Notes under the pieces: generated by a model
What the model was told of the DNA's origin: nothing
Database searches by the model: none
Seen by the model: only the letters and a program-made list of their open reading frames with translations
In this document: in pieces, positions 37,160-45,672 of the stretch
Numbering within the stretch: the stretch's first letter is position 1
How the letters are laid out: each line of letters begins with the position of its first letter
Translations under genes and position numbers: made by a program
Assembly (NCBI GenBank): GCA_964420985.1
Contig: CAYQUT010000012.1
Span: forward strand, 1 to 64,000
DNA length: 64,000 nucleotides
From: CAMCTV01 sp964420985
GTDB lineage: Bacteria > Bacteroidota > Bacteroidia > Flavobacteriales_D > Sanyastnellaceae
Reading direction: 5' to 3'

Positions 37160-37321
37160 TCAGCAGAGTACTATTCCGTTCACAGCAACAACATCCTGCA
37201 ATGGAAACTGGCCAACCTCCTCGAGTTCCAACCACTCTGCTTTTCCAATCTTTTTGAGTTGCTTGAATTTTCCTTTGAACTCTTGGATTTGATCTTGGAT
37301 TTGAACACTAATGTGTAACAT
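37160..37321 (-). CDS. Possible small charged protein (53 residues)
   Basis: Open frame with ATG, starting MLHISVQIQDQIQEF, then a Lys-rich stretch (KGKFKQLKKIGKAEW), then an acidic stretch and a hydrophobic end (VVAVNGIVLC). The first half could form an amphipathic helix. It lies 55 bases upstream of accD on the same strand. No family is recognised and chance cannot be excluded. Confidence 0.4.
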   Translation of the reverse strand: MLHISVQIQDQIQEFKGKFKQLKKIGKAEWLELEEVGQFPLQDVVAVNGIVLC

Positions 37322-37435
37322 AGGTTTAATTTATTTGTGCAAATGTGAGTTGTCAAAACGGATTCAATTTTTCCTGAATATGAAAAAAAGGTTATTCCAT
37401 GTTAATTATTGGTTTTTCTAACTCAAATTTGCGAC

Positions 37436-38380
37436 ATGCCCATAAACATAGATCGAAATTTAGCAGAGTCCATCGGCAACCTGGAATGGATGGCCAAGCA
37501 AGCTGTCGAAGGTTTCATTACAGGTCTCCACAAAAGCCCATTTCATGGCTTTAGCGTGGAATTTGCAGAGCATCGTTTATATAATCAGGGCGACAGTTTA
37601 AGACACTTGGATTGGAAGTTAATGGCAAGAACCGACAAAATGTTCTTGAAACGCTATGAAGAGGAAATCAATTTACGATGCCAATTGATTATAGATGCCT
37701 CGGGGTCTATGCGCTTTCCTGAAGGTCAATACAAAGAAAATGGTAAACACAATAAATTCAGTTTTTCAATCTATAGCGCAGCAATACTCATAGAGTTGTT
37801 TAAAAAACAACGCGATGCAGTAGGATTGACCATGTTTCAAGATCAAATTGTATTTAATGCCAAACCGGCTACTTCCAATGCTCATTTGCAAAGATTGTAT
37901 CTTCATCTGGAAAATAGTTTGGATGCGCATTGGACAGCAGCTGATTATTGGAAAACGGATATTGTGCAAACACTTCATCAATTGGCTGAGGAGTCCTCCA
38001 GAAGATCGCTTACCGTGTTGTTCAGTGATTTGCTTGATTCATCTGCTGAACAGGATGATTTATTTGCAGCCCTTCAACATCTCAGATACAATAAGCATGA
38101 AGTTGTAGTCTTTCATGTAGTAGATGATGAAAAGGAATCACAATTAAATTTTGATGCCAGGCTTCATACTTTCATTGATCCAGAAACAGGTGAAACCATC
38201 AAATTAAACCCTAATCTTTTTCAGTCAGAGTATCAAGAAAAATGGAGGAAGTGGAAAAGTGAAATTGTTTTAAAGTGCAATCAGTTTTCGATTGATTTTG
38301 TAGAGGTAGATATTTCTAAAGGATTCCAAGAAGTTATGACGGCTTATCTCTTGAAGAGGCAAAAGATGTTGGTGAGATAG
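37436..38380 (+). CDS. DUF58 / von Willebrand A-like protein
   Basis: 314 residues. DUF58 signatures: GFSVEFAEHRLYNQGDSLRH, DWKLMARTDKMFLKRYEEE and the metal-site-like LIIDASGSM of a VWA fold. DUF58 proteins usually sit beside a MoxR ATPase; here none is within the window. No membrane segments were seen, so it is probably cytoplasmic. The ATG at 37436 gives a normal start; the longer frame does not add family sequence. Confidence 0.88.
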   Translation: MPINIDRNLAESIGNLEWMAKQAVEGFITGLHKSPFHGFSVEFAEHRLYNQGDSLRHLDWKLMARTDKMFLKRYEEEINLRCQLIIDASGSMRFPEGQYKENGKHNKFSFSIYSAAILIELFKKQRDAVGLTMFQDQIVFNAKPATSNAHLQRLYLHLENSLDAHWTAADYWKTDIVQTLHQLAEESSRRSLTVLFSDLLDSSAEQDDLFAALQHLRYNKHEVVVFHVVDDEKESQLNFDARLHTFIDPETGETIKLNPNLFQSEYQEKWRKWKSEIVLKCNQFSIDFVEVDISKGFQEVMTAYLLKRQKMLVR

Positions 38381-38384
38381 TGCA

Positions 38385-40904
38385 TTAAAAAGGAAATCCA
38401 ATTCCAAAGTTTAGAATCCCTTTTAATTTGTATTCTTCAGTAATGCCAAAGTATTTTTCTCTGAATGCATTGTACTGACTTTTAGGCTGCCAACTCCAAC
38501 GTTCACCTATTGTTTTTTGCGGATCCTTGATGGGGAAGCCCGCATCTAGTCGAATAATGAAATAATCGAAATCTAATCGAATACCAGCGCCAGCCCCAAT
38601 AGCAAACTCATTTATAAAACGATTCCATTTGAATTCTGCATTCGGACGTGACAAATCCTTGCGGAAAAGCCAAATATTTCCTGCATCAAGGAAAAAGGCA
38701 GGTTGGAATTTTTTGGTTACCTTAAATCGGTATTCAGCATTAAATTCTAATTTGATGTCCCCAATATTGTTGAATGAGATGGCATTGATGGTATCTCTGA
38801 AAGCACCAACCCCTAATGTTCTGGCCTGCCATGCTCTAATTCCATTGGATCCCCCCACAAAATAGCTTTTTTCAAAAGGGATGGACTCCAAGTTCTTAAG
38901 CGGCATGGCGCATCCAATAAAACTTCTGACAACAACGGTATTTCTACTGTCACGAGAGTAATACAATCTAAAGTCATGATCTGATTTTAAATATTGTGCA
39001 AAACGAATTCCTTTAATCTCATAGCTGCCAAATTCATCTTTCTGGCCAGGAGCAATTATGTTAAATGCGCCCCTCAAGGCATTCCCAGCACCTTCTAAAA
39101 GTAGGCCATTATAGTAATAATATAGTTTTTGAAAATTTGCTTTTTGGGTATTGATGGTTAACCCAATTTTTGATGCCGCAATAAAGTGATTTTGGTACGA
39201 ATTGGCCAAAAATTGGTCGTTGAAATTGGCGATGTAAGATTCGAATGAAGGGGATTTATCTATTTTGATTACTGAAAATTCGGCCCATTCTATGTTGACT
39301 TTACTCACTTTGTCGGGGTTCTCAACAAAGCTCCAATCCATACTCACTTGTGTCAAATAACGTTCGTAGTCAGGACGTATTTGATAGTTGTAAGTGGCTT
39401 GAATAGTGGACTTGGGTTCACTGCTTTTTTTACTGACACCAAAAGAAAACGGGAATAATCGTGGGAACGACAATGATACCTGTGGGCCTATTTCAAAGGT
39501 GTTGAGTTGGAAATTATCTTGAATATTTTCTTGAATGTTATCTTGACCTGTGGTATTACTTCCCAATAGTTGAGAAGCCTCAAAACCCAGCATGACTTTG
39601 GTTTCTAAGTTTTCAGCTCCTCCAAATACATTTCGGTGTCGATAAACCAAGTTCCCAAAAATACCAGCATAACCCGATCTATTGGTAACCTTTGGTAAAA
39701 CAGAAACACTCTGTCTAGGAAGGGGATTGAGGTGTACATGGGCATCCAAAGCGTAGGTACCATCCTGAAAAGATTTGTTTTTGGTCTTTAATTCAACATA
39801 AATATTCTGAGTTAATCCCAATTGTCCCAAGCGCTTATAGGTTAAATCAATTTTATCTCTGTTGTATAGTTGCCCAGATTCAATGGCCAAATGATGGGAC
39901 AACAACCGCGGTTTCATGTAGTTTTTATTGTGGTAATGAATCTTTAAACCATCAAAAAGGATGGTGTCATCTCTGTTTTCATGAAGTGTAAGCGGATCGT
40001 AGTCTGTGTGAATGTAGATTCGATCAATCTTATATTGCTTGTGATTAACTGATTGCGTCTCTTCGTTGATGATTTGATTCGCTTTTTTTAAGTTGTATGT
40101 TAAATCAACTTTATTTTTTTTATTCAAGCTATCGGCTTTGATAATAATGTAGTCCTTGGTGAAGTCAAAGTATCCTTTATTATTGAGGTATTGGGCTATT
40201 TTGTCCCGTGAATCATCTAGGATATTCACATTAAAATTTTCTTGGGTTGATCTTTTGATGACCTCATTAATGTCGGCAGAGTATTTGGCCATTGCCTCGT
40301 CTTCTATCTTTAAGGATACCTTGTCTATTTTAGTAGCTGAACCCGGATAAACATGATAGGTTACGTAATAGGCATTCTTATCCCACTGCATCCAGCGTTT
40401 ATAGAGCCCTGCTGTGTAGATAGGTCGCACTTTTACTTGAAAGTAGCCTTGCTTCTTCAAATGTGTTTCTATGATTCGCGCAGATTTTTCAACTTTTGAT
40501 GAGTCCAATAAAACAGGGGGCTCCCCTACAGTATAGGCCAACCAACCCCAAAAACTATTGCATGTTGTAGGGGATTTTCCTTTTTCTTGTCTTTTGGCAT
40601 TTTTGACAATACATCGCTCCTCTGCCCTTTTCAAGCTTCTTTCCAGCGGTTTATTGGGGACAAACCAAGTGTGTATTCTCATATTGAGACGAAAAAACAC
40701 AAGCTTTCTGTTCGGGCTAATTTTGGTCAATCCCAATAATTCGTCTTTATTGAAATCCAATATGGGCGCGTCATGGATGACAACATTATGCTCTTTGAAG
40801 TAACTCTTTCCTTCCGGGATTTTATTGAAAATGGTGCAGGAGCTGATGAAGAACATCAACACGGACAGAAGAAAAAAGTTTTTTTTATGCAGTTTCAACA
40901 CCAC
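38385..40904 (-). CDS. tamL: TamL, BamA-like outer-membrane assembly lipoprotein
   Basis: 839 residues. A lipoprotein signal ends FFISSC (~23), typical of the Bacteroidota TamA variant TamL. POTRA-like domains (~150-390) precede a C-terminal Omp85 barrel with KSYFVGGSNGIRAW (the xRGF-type motif region) and a final aromatic residue (GIGFPF). It works with TamB to insert outer-membrane proteins or lipids; tamB is not in the window. No ATG fits: the frame starts at GTG 40904 or 40901, or TTG 40898, the last giving LKLHKKNFF. Convergent with the DUF58 gene (4-base gap). Confidence 0.88.
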   Translation of the reverse strand: MVLKLHKKNFFLLSVLMFFISSCTIFNKIPEGKSYFKEHNVVIHDAPILDFNKDELLGLTKISPNRKLVFFRLNMRIHTWFVPNKPLERSLKRAEERCIVKNAKRQEKGKSPTTCNSFWGWLAYTVGEPPVLLDSSKVEKSARIIETHLKKQGYFQVKVRPIYTAGLYKRWMQWDKNAYYVTYHVYPGSATKIDKVSLKIEDEAMAKYSADINEVIKRSTQENFNVNILDDSRDKIAQYLNNKGYFDFTKDYIIIKADSLNKKNKVDLTYNLKKANQIINEETQSVNHKQYKIDRIYIHTDYDPLTLHENRDDTILFDGLKIHYHNKNYMKPRLLSHHLAIESGQLYNRDKIDLTYKRLGQLGLTQNIYVELKTKNKSFQDGTYALDAHVHLNPLPRQSVSVLPKVTNRSGYAGIFGNLVYRHRNVFGGAENLETKVMLGFEASQLLGSNTTGQDNIQENIQDNFQLNTFEIGPQVSLSFPRLFPFSFGVSKKSSEPKSTIQATYNYQIRPDYERYLTQVSMDWSFVENPDKVSKVNIEWAEFSVIKIDKSPSFESYIANFNDQFLANSYQNHFIAASKIGLTINTQKANFQKLYYYYNGLLLEGAGNALRGAFNIIAPGQKDEFGSYEIKGIRFAQYLKSDHDFRLYYSRDSRNTVVVRSFIGCAMPLKNLESIPFEKSYFVGGSNGIRAWQARTLGVGAFRDTINAISFNNIGDIKLEFNAEYRFKVTKKFQPAFFLDAGNIWLFRKDLSRPNAEFKWNRFINEFAIGAGAGIRLDFDYFIIRLDAGFPIKDPQKTIGERWSWQPKSQYNAFREKYFGITEEYKLKGILNFGIGFPF

Positions 40905-40910
40905 TAAATT

Positions 40911-40918
40911 TACCTTTG
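40911..40918 (+). promoter_or_regulatory. -7 box for the RNA methyltransferase gene
   Basis: TACCTTTG matches TAnnTTTG, 27 bases before the ATG at 40946, in the 41-base gap between the divergent tamL and methyltransferase genes. No TTG box at the ideal distance. Confidence 0.5.
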
Positions 40919-40945
40919 CCGAAGGTACAAAGTCTTTTCTTTATC

Positions 40946-41668
40946 ATGCCCATTTCAAAAGCGCAAATTAAAAATATCAAATCACTTCATCAATCTAAAT
41001 TTCGAAAGGAAAAAGGATTGTTCATCATTGAAGGTGAAAAGCTCATTGCAGAAGCGATGAATGCGGGCGTCATATTTGATTCTATATTCGTGACAAATAC
41101 TGCATTGCCTCGAGAGTGGAAGATGGAGTTGATAGCTGAGCATGAAATGGAACAGTTGACATGCCTCTCCAATCCTTCCCCTTGCTTGGCCGTTGTTCAT
41201 CAATTGAATTTTAACCCCATTCCACAGAACAGTAAGGTCTTGTATTTGGATGGAATAAAGGATCCCGGAAATTTAGGAACCATCATTCGTAGCGCAGATG
41301 CATTTGGATGGAACAACATCGTCTTGGCTCCTCAATGTGTAGAATTATACAACCCCAAAGTAGTGCAATCTACAATGGGCAGTTTGTTTCATGTAAATGT
41401 TCATTTGGACAAAGATGGAAGTTTTATTCGCAATGCAAGGTCGAATCAGCGGTCCATTGTAGGGGCAGATTTGAAAGGTGAGAAATTGTTGAATAGTACA
41501 ATTCCAGGCGCTAACGCAGTGTTGGTAATAGGGAGTGAATCACATGGTTTAAGTGATGCCGTTCGGGAAAATATCAATCATTATGTGAACATAGAGCAGG
41601 CTGGAAACGCTGAGTCACTCAATGCCGCCATTGCCGCCTCCATCATCATGCATCAGTGGGGCGCATAA
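40946..41668 (+). CDS. SpoU/TrmH-family RNA 2'-O-methyltransferase
   Basis: 240 residues. The N-terminal substrate-binding part has SKFRKEKGLFIIEGEKL; the knotted SPOUT domain has KDPGNLGTIIRSADAFGW, VLVIGSESHGLSDAV and ESLNAAIAASII. It should methylate a ribose in rRNA or tRNA. Divergent from tamL, an arrangement common in Bacteroidota. The ATG at 40946 gives the family start. Confidence 0.92.
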   Translation: MPISKAQIKNIKSLHQSKFRKEKGLFIIEGEKLIAEAMNAGVIFDSIFVTNTALPREWKMELIAEHEMEQLTCLSNPSPCLAVVHQLNFNPIPQNSKVLYLDGIKDPGNLGTIIRSADAFGWNNIVLAPQCVELYNPKVVQSTMGSLFHVNVHLDKDGSFIRNARSNQRSIVGADLKGEKLLNSTIPGANAVLVIGSESHGLSDAVRENINHYVNIEQAGNAESLNAAIAASIIMHQWGA

Positions 41669-41684
41669 CAACATACCTCTCGAT

Positions 41685-42710
41685 TTATTTCAGGAAAGAT
41701 TGTAATGGCACTGTGATGGGGTCAAAGACATACCGCTGTGCTAGACCTATTTCTCCTTTGTCGTTCATCGCCCAGAAGTATTCAGCATCCCATGGTGTTG
41801 GGTTACCATTTGCATCAACACCGCCGTCTTTTCCTCTTTTCAAAAAAAGTGAAACGGTCTCTTTTTTACCTTTTGTATTGAATACATTGATTCTAACTAC
41901 AGGGGGCATTTTACGGATTGAATCTTCTACAGCGGGTTTAAGAAAGGTTCTGTATGATTCTATGTGAACTTTTTTAAAGCTGAGCAAAAAGTCTTTTACA
42001 CTGACAGAATCAAATTTCTCGACTCTTTTGTTGTTGTGCAATAATGCAATTTGATTACCCCCGTTGTAGGTGACATCAAAAGAGTAGTCGGGAATACTAT
42101 GTTGAACTTCTATTTTTGCAATGTCTAGTTTGGGGTGGTCAAAAATCCCCGTGTAACGCCATTCCATTTCTTCTGCAAAAAAACGTGGATTTAAAAAACC
42201 GGTGAATCCTTCCATGTGACAGATATAAGGCTCAGGTGATTTACCATCCTCAGGCAACTCCAACAACATAATCGTTCCAGTGTGATCTTGTGTGTTAGGA
42301 CCGATGTAATAAACTTTCGATGGCTCATTTTCACCGTTGACATATAACTCAACTTTTTTTGCTGAGGAAGCCAATACCTTCATCATATTGTCACGGGATT
42401 TGGACGAAACATTCCCCCGTACTTTAATTCTGTTGACAACCTGAAGCAAATTTTTAATGGCATCCTCTCGGGCCTTGTATTTCTTGTTCAATGTCCATAA
42501 ACGACCTTCTTGAGGACGTTCTAACAGAGCAGTATTCCCTTGATTGTCAGCTATGAAAATCTTGGTCACAGCGCTCGTGTCCGTTATGGCAAATTGAGTG
42601 AACGGATTTTCAGCAATACTGCTGTTTTGATTTTTATTGTAGTAATAAAAAGCAACACCCATCAAGGTGATCAGAATGATGATGGATACTATGTTCTTTT
42701 TGTTTTTCAT
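41685..42710 (-). CDS. DUF4340 domain protein, gldG partner
   Basis: 341 residues, one N-terminal membrane anchor (IVSIIILITLMGVAFYYY), rest extracytoplasmic. DUF4340 features: FAITDTSAVTKIFI, LNKKYKAREDAIKNLL and NTQDHTGTIMLL. The start overlaps the gldG stop by 4 bases (ATGA). It probably works with GldG as an auxiliary part of an ABC-type system. Confidence 0.8.
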   Translation of the reverse strand: MKNKKNIVSIIILITLMGVAFYYYNKNQNSSIAENPFTQFAITDTSAVTKIFIADNQGNTALLERPQEGRLWTLNKKYKAREDAIKNLLQVVNRIKVRGNVSSKSRDNMMKVLASSAKKVELYVNGENEPSKVYYIGPNTQDHTGTIMLLELPEDGKSPEPYICHMEGFTGFLNPRFFAEEMEWRYTGIFDHPKLDIAKIEVQHSIPDYSFDVTYNGGNQIALLHNNKRVEKFDSVSVKDFLLSFKKVHIESYRTFLKPAVEDSIRKMPPVVRINVFNTKGKKETVSLFLKRGKDGGVDANGNPTPWDAEYFWAMNDKGEIGLAQRYVFDPITVPLQSFLK

Positions 42711-44440
42711 TTTCCCCACTTTCTTTTTCTCCACAAAAATTGACCAACGCCCAATACCATCGCAAAAATCAAAGGCAAGGCTGTATTGGCCATTTGAATG
42801 CTTGTCTTTTGGTGAGCTATTTTCTTGGCATCTAGTTTTCGTAACTTGATGGTTCTGGATCGAACACTGATCAAAGCTTGATCATCCATCAAATAATTGA
42901 TACAATTCAATAGAAACTCCTTGTTGTCATATAATACAGCTTTCGCATAACGGTCATATCCAAGGGGTAGGGGAGTGTATCCACTTTGCGCTGGCATCAA
43001 TCCGTTTCTAATGATATCGCCATCTCCTACGACAATGATGGCTGTTTTTTCGCTGTTGTCTTTAAAGCCAATGCTTTTATCTTGCCTGATATTACTTGGG
43101 AGTTGATCATAGTAGGCGGAATGAAAATTACCTTCCAAGAGCATCGCCATGGGCATTCCGGCGTTTTTATTGGCCTCAAAATAGTTTTGCTCAAGGCTTA
43201 CGATCGAGGTGTTGATGCGCACTGGAGTATTCCATGCCTTGCTCAAAGGTGAACTCTTCAGCAAAACCGTTTTCTTGATACCTTTTCCCGCATTCACAGA
43301 ATCCAAACTAGAGGCAAATTCCAATTTGATGGGATCCAGATGTGAAACAATAGGATGAGTTTGTCCTTGGGTAAACATGAGCGGTGCGTAATACCAATTA
43401 AACATCTGAACATCACGCTGATTACCATTGGGACCGGCGTCAAATGCGATTGGAGCACATTGATAATCGATGACAATATTCCGGTTCAGACGCACTCCAT
43501 ATTCAAACAGTTGTTCGTAAACACCATTTTCATTGGAAATCGCCATGGTTTCCTGACGAGTGCGTAAACTATCAAGATCCGTTCTAACAGGATCAACAAG
43601 CCATAAGACCTTTCCGCCATTCATGATGAACTGATCAATGATCACACGATCTTTTTCACTGAGAACACTGTCAGGCTTTGCAATGACAAGGGTTTGAAAG
43701 CGATTTTTACGTCCTTCAAATCCATCTACTTTATCCGAAAAGGCGTTGATTTTTTCATCGATTTTTACAAAGGCTAAATTGTAATTCTCCTCAACAGCGG
43801 TAAGGAAATCAGCCATTTGAATTGGTGCTAGTTCTTTATGACCTTCTAGAATGGCAACAGCGGGTTTTTCGGGACGAATGGCCATTCGCAATCGACTCGC
43901 TAATTCATATTCTAAATTGTTGACGGAAGCATTGATCATTTCATCCGTGAAAGTGGGGGATTCACTTTTGAAAAGTTGTACTGGTGTCTCTTTGCCGCGG
44001 TATTCAATGATACAACCAGGCCAGATCAACTTAAATTGCTGCGCTCCGCCTTGTTTTAAGGATAATCGCGTAAACTTTATTCCTTTTTCGTCCAAGGCTT
44101 TTTCCTGATCCGCAATTCTTTTCTTATCTGTATTGGCGTAAGGGTCAATGAACTCAAATTGTACCTTTCCATCGCTGTAATCTTTGAACTCTTCCAATTT
44201 CTCCCGAATACTATTTTCCAATCTTTTGAAGTTAGCAGGGAATTCTCCGTGGAGATAGCACCTCACAAAAACCTTGTCTTCAAGGTTGATGAGCATGTCT
44301 TTGGTGGCCTCTGTTAGTGTGTGTCGTTTTTCTTCGGTTAAATCCCACTTAAAAAAAGAGAACTGAAGGATGTAACCGGTGACCAAAACAATTAAGGCTC
44401 CGATAAGAAATTGGATAATGTCCGTTCTTCTTGCATTCAT
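42707..44440 (-). CDS. gldG: GldG, gliding-associated ABC transporter component
   Basis: 577 residues. One membrane segment at each end (~8-28 and ~550-570), with a large periplasmic part between (ABC_transp_aux type): LTEEKRHTLTEATKDML, PAVAILEGHKEL, GGKVLWLVDPV and VVGDGDIIRNG. GldG acts with GldF and GldA in gliding bacteria. gldF, which usually precedes it, is absent here; the upstream gene is the divergent rpsL. Confidence 0.86.
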   Translation of the reverse strand: MNARRTDIIQFLIGALIVLVTGYILQFSFFKWDLTEEKRHTLTEATKDMLINLEDKVFVRCYLHGEFPANFKRLENSIREKLEEFKDYSDGKVQFEFIDPYANTDKKRIADQEKALDEKGIKFTRLSLKQGGAQQFKLIWPGCIIEYRGKETPVQLFKSESPTFTDEMINASVNNLEYELASRLRMAIRPEKPAVAILEGHKELAPIQMADFLTAVEENYNLAFVKIDEKINAFSDKVDGFEGRKNRFQTLVIAKPDSVLSEKDRVIIDQFIMNGGKVLWLVDPVRTDLDSLRTRQETMAISNENGVYEQLFEYGVRLNRNIVIDYQCAPIAFDAGPNGNQRDVQMFNWYYAPLMFTQGQTHPIVSHLDPIKLEFASSLDSVNAGKGIKKTVLLKSSPLSKAWNTPVRINTSIVSLEQNYFEANKNAGMPMAMLLEGNFHSAYYDQLPSNIRQDKSIGFKDNSEKTAIIVVGDGDIIRNGLMPAQSGYTPLPLGYDRYAKAVLYDNKEFLLNCINYLMDDQALISVRSRTIKLRKLDAKKIAHQKTSIQMANTALPLIFAMVLGVGQFLWRKRKWGK

Positions 44441-44768
44441 TGTCTGCAAAAATGAGCAAAATGTCACGACATTATTCACGCACCCTCAAAAAAATACCAT
44501 CTTGGTTTTTCAAGAATGCGTGGTGGATAATTTTAAGATTAAAAAAAGGTTAAACACAAAAAAAGCAGTGAAAATGTTGAAAAAAAAGCTTTTTTGACTC
44601 ATTTTTATTTTGTTGAAAATGAATGGTTTACAAACAAAATTTATCAAATTGAAAAAATAATCAACAAGAGGTCTTGTGAGAATGAAATAAAGATGTACAT
44701 TTGCAACCCGAATTTCGCGTAGAGTGACTACGTTAGAAATCAGTGAAACAAAGGAACTTAGAACGAAC
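44441..44768. other. Intergenic region between gldG and rpsL
   Basis: 328 bases without a gene, AT-rich. It holds the rpsL promoter (44674-44703), a perfect loop-less palindrome AAAAAAGCTTTTTT at 44581-44594, and a 65-base leader before rpsL. No attenuator-like hairpin with a T-run was found by eye. Confidence 0.7.
44674..44703 (+). promoter_or_regulatory. Promoter of the ribosomal supercluster
   Basis: TTG at 44674-44676, a 19-base spacer, then TACATTTG at 44696-44703: the consensus TTG-N19-TAnnTTTG of the Bacteroidota major sigma factor. The ATG of rpsL is 65 bases downstream, leaving a leader of roughly 55-60 bases. Confidence 0.85.
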
Positions 44769-45176
44769 ATGCCAACAGTTCAACAATTGATTAGAAAGGG
44801 CCGAGAGCCCAAAACGTATCGCAGTAAGAGTGCTGCGTTAACGTCATGCCCACAGCGTCGTGGAGTATGCACCAAGGTTTATACAACAACCCCTAAGAAG
44901 CCAAATTCGGCTTTGAGAAAGGTGGCCAAAGTGCGTTTGACCAATGGATTTGAAATTATCGCCTACATCGGTGGAGAAGGGCACAACTTGCAAGAACACA
45001 GCATCGTGTTGGTTCGTGGAGGTCGTGTAAAGGATCTTCCAGGTGTACGTTATCACATCGTTCGCGGAGCGTTGGATACAGCCGGCGTAAATGGTCGTGG
45101 TCAGCGCCGTTCAAAATATGGTACAAAACGTCCAAAACCAGGTCAAGCTCCAGCAGCTGCAGGTAAAAAGAAATAA
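44769..45176 (+). CDS. rpsL: 30S ribosomal protein S12
   Basis: 135 residues. PTVQQLIRKGRE start, KKPNSALRKVAKVRL (site of streptomycin-resistance changes; Lys present as in sensitive types) and LPGVRYHIVRG with the conserved second-site Lys (RVKDLPG). Decoding-centre protein; first gene of the cluster. The frame is open 15 codons upstream, but the normal start is this ATG. Confidence 0.98.
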   Translation: MPTVQQLIRKGREPKTYRSKSAALTSCPQRRGVCTKVYTTTPKKPNSALRKVAKVRLTNGFEIIAYIGGEGHNLQEHSIVLVRGGRVKDLPGVRYHIVRGALDTAGVNGRGQRRSKYGTKRPKPGQAPAAAGKKK

Positions 45177-45185
45177 GCTTAAGTC

Positions 45186-45653
45186 ATGAGAAGAAGAAAA
45201 GCGAAAAAAATCGTAGTATTACCCGATCCAAGGTTCAATGATACCGTTGTAACCAAGTTCGTCAACAACATCATGTTGCAAGGTAAGAAGAATGTTGCTT
45301 TCACCATTTTCTACGATGCAATCGAGAAAGTGGCTGCAAAGACACAAGAAGAAGGTTTGGAAGTATGGCGTCGCGCCTTGGAAAACGTAACCCCAGCCGT
45401 TGAGGTACGTAGCCGTCGTGTAGGTGGTGCTACTTTCCAAATTCCTTCTCCTATCCGTGAGGAGCGCAAGAGTTCAATGGCCATGAAATGGTTGATTGGA
45501 TACGCTCGTAAGCGTAACGAGAAGAGCATGTCTGAAAAATTGGCCGGTGAGATCATCGCTGCTGCCAAGAATGAAGGTGCTGCTTACAAAAAGAGAGAAG
45601 ATGTTCACCGTATGGCTGAAGCCAACAAGGCCTTCTCACATTTCCGTTTTTAA
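45186..45653 (+). CDS. rpsG: 30S ribosomal protein S7
   Basis: 155 residues, full length. MRRRKAKKIVVLPDPRFND start, GKKNVAFTIFYDA, and the C-terminal HRMAEANKAFSHFRF. Binds the 16S rRNA 3' domain and starts head assembly. Nine bases after rpsL. Confidence 0.98.
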   Translation: MRRRKAKKIVVLPDPRFNDTVVTKFVNNIMLQGKKNVAFTIFYDAIEKVAAKTQEEGLEVWRRALENVTPAVEVRSRRVGGATFQIPSPIREERKSSMAMKWLIGYARKRNEKSMSEKLAGEIIAAAKNEGAAYKKREDVHRMAEANKAFSHFRF

Positions 45654-45672
45654 TTTTTAGAGAGAAAGAAAA

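Noticed and set aside
44581..44594. Palindrome AAAAAAGCTTTTTT as a terminator or operator
   Set aside because: It has no loop and too little GC to form a stable RNA hairpin; an operator role cannot be supported from one copy.
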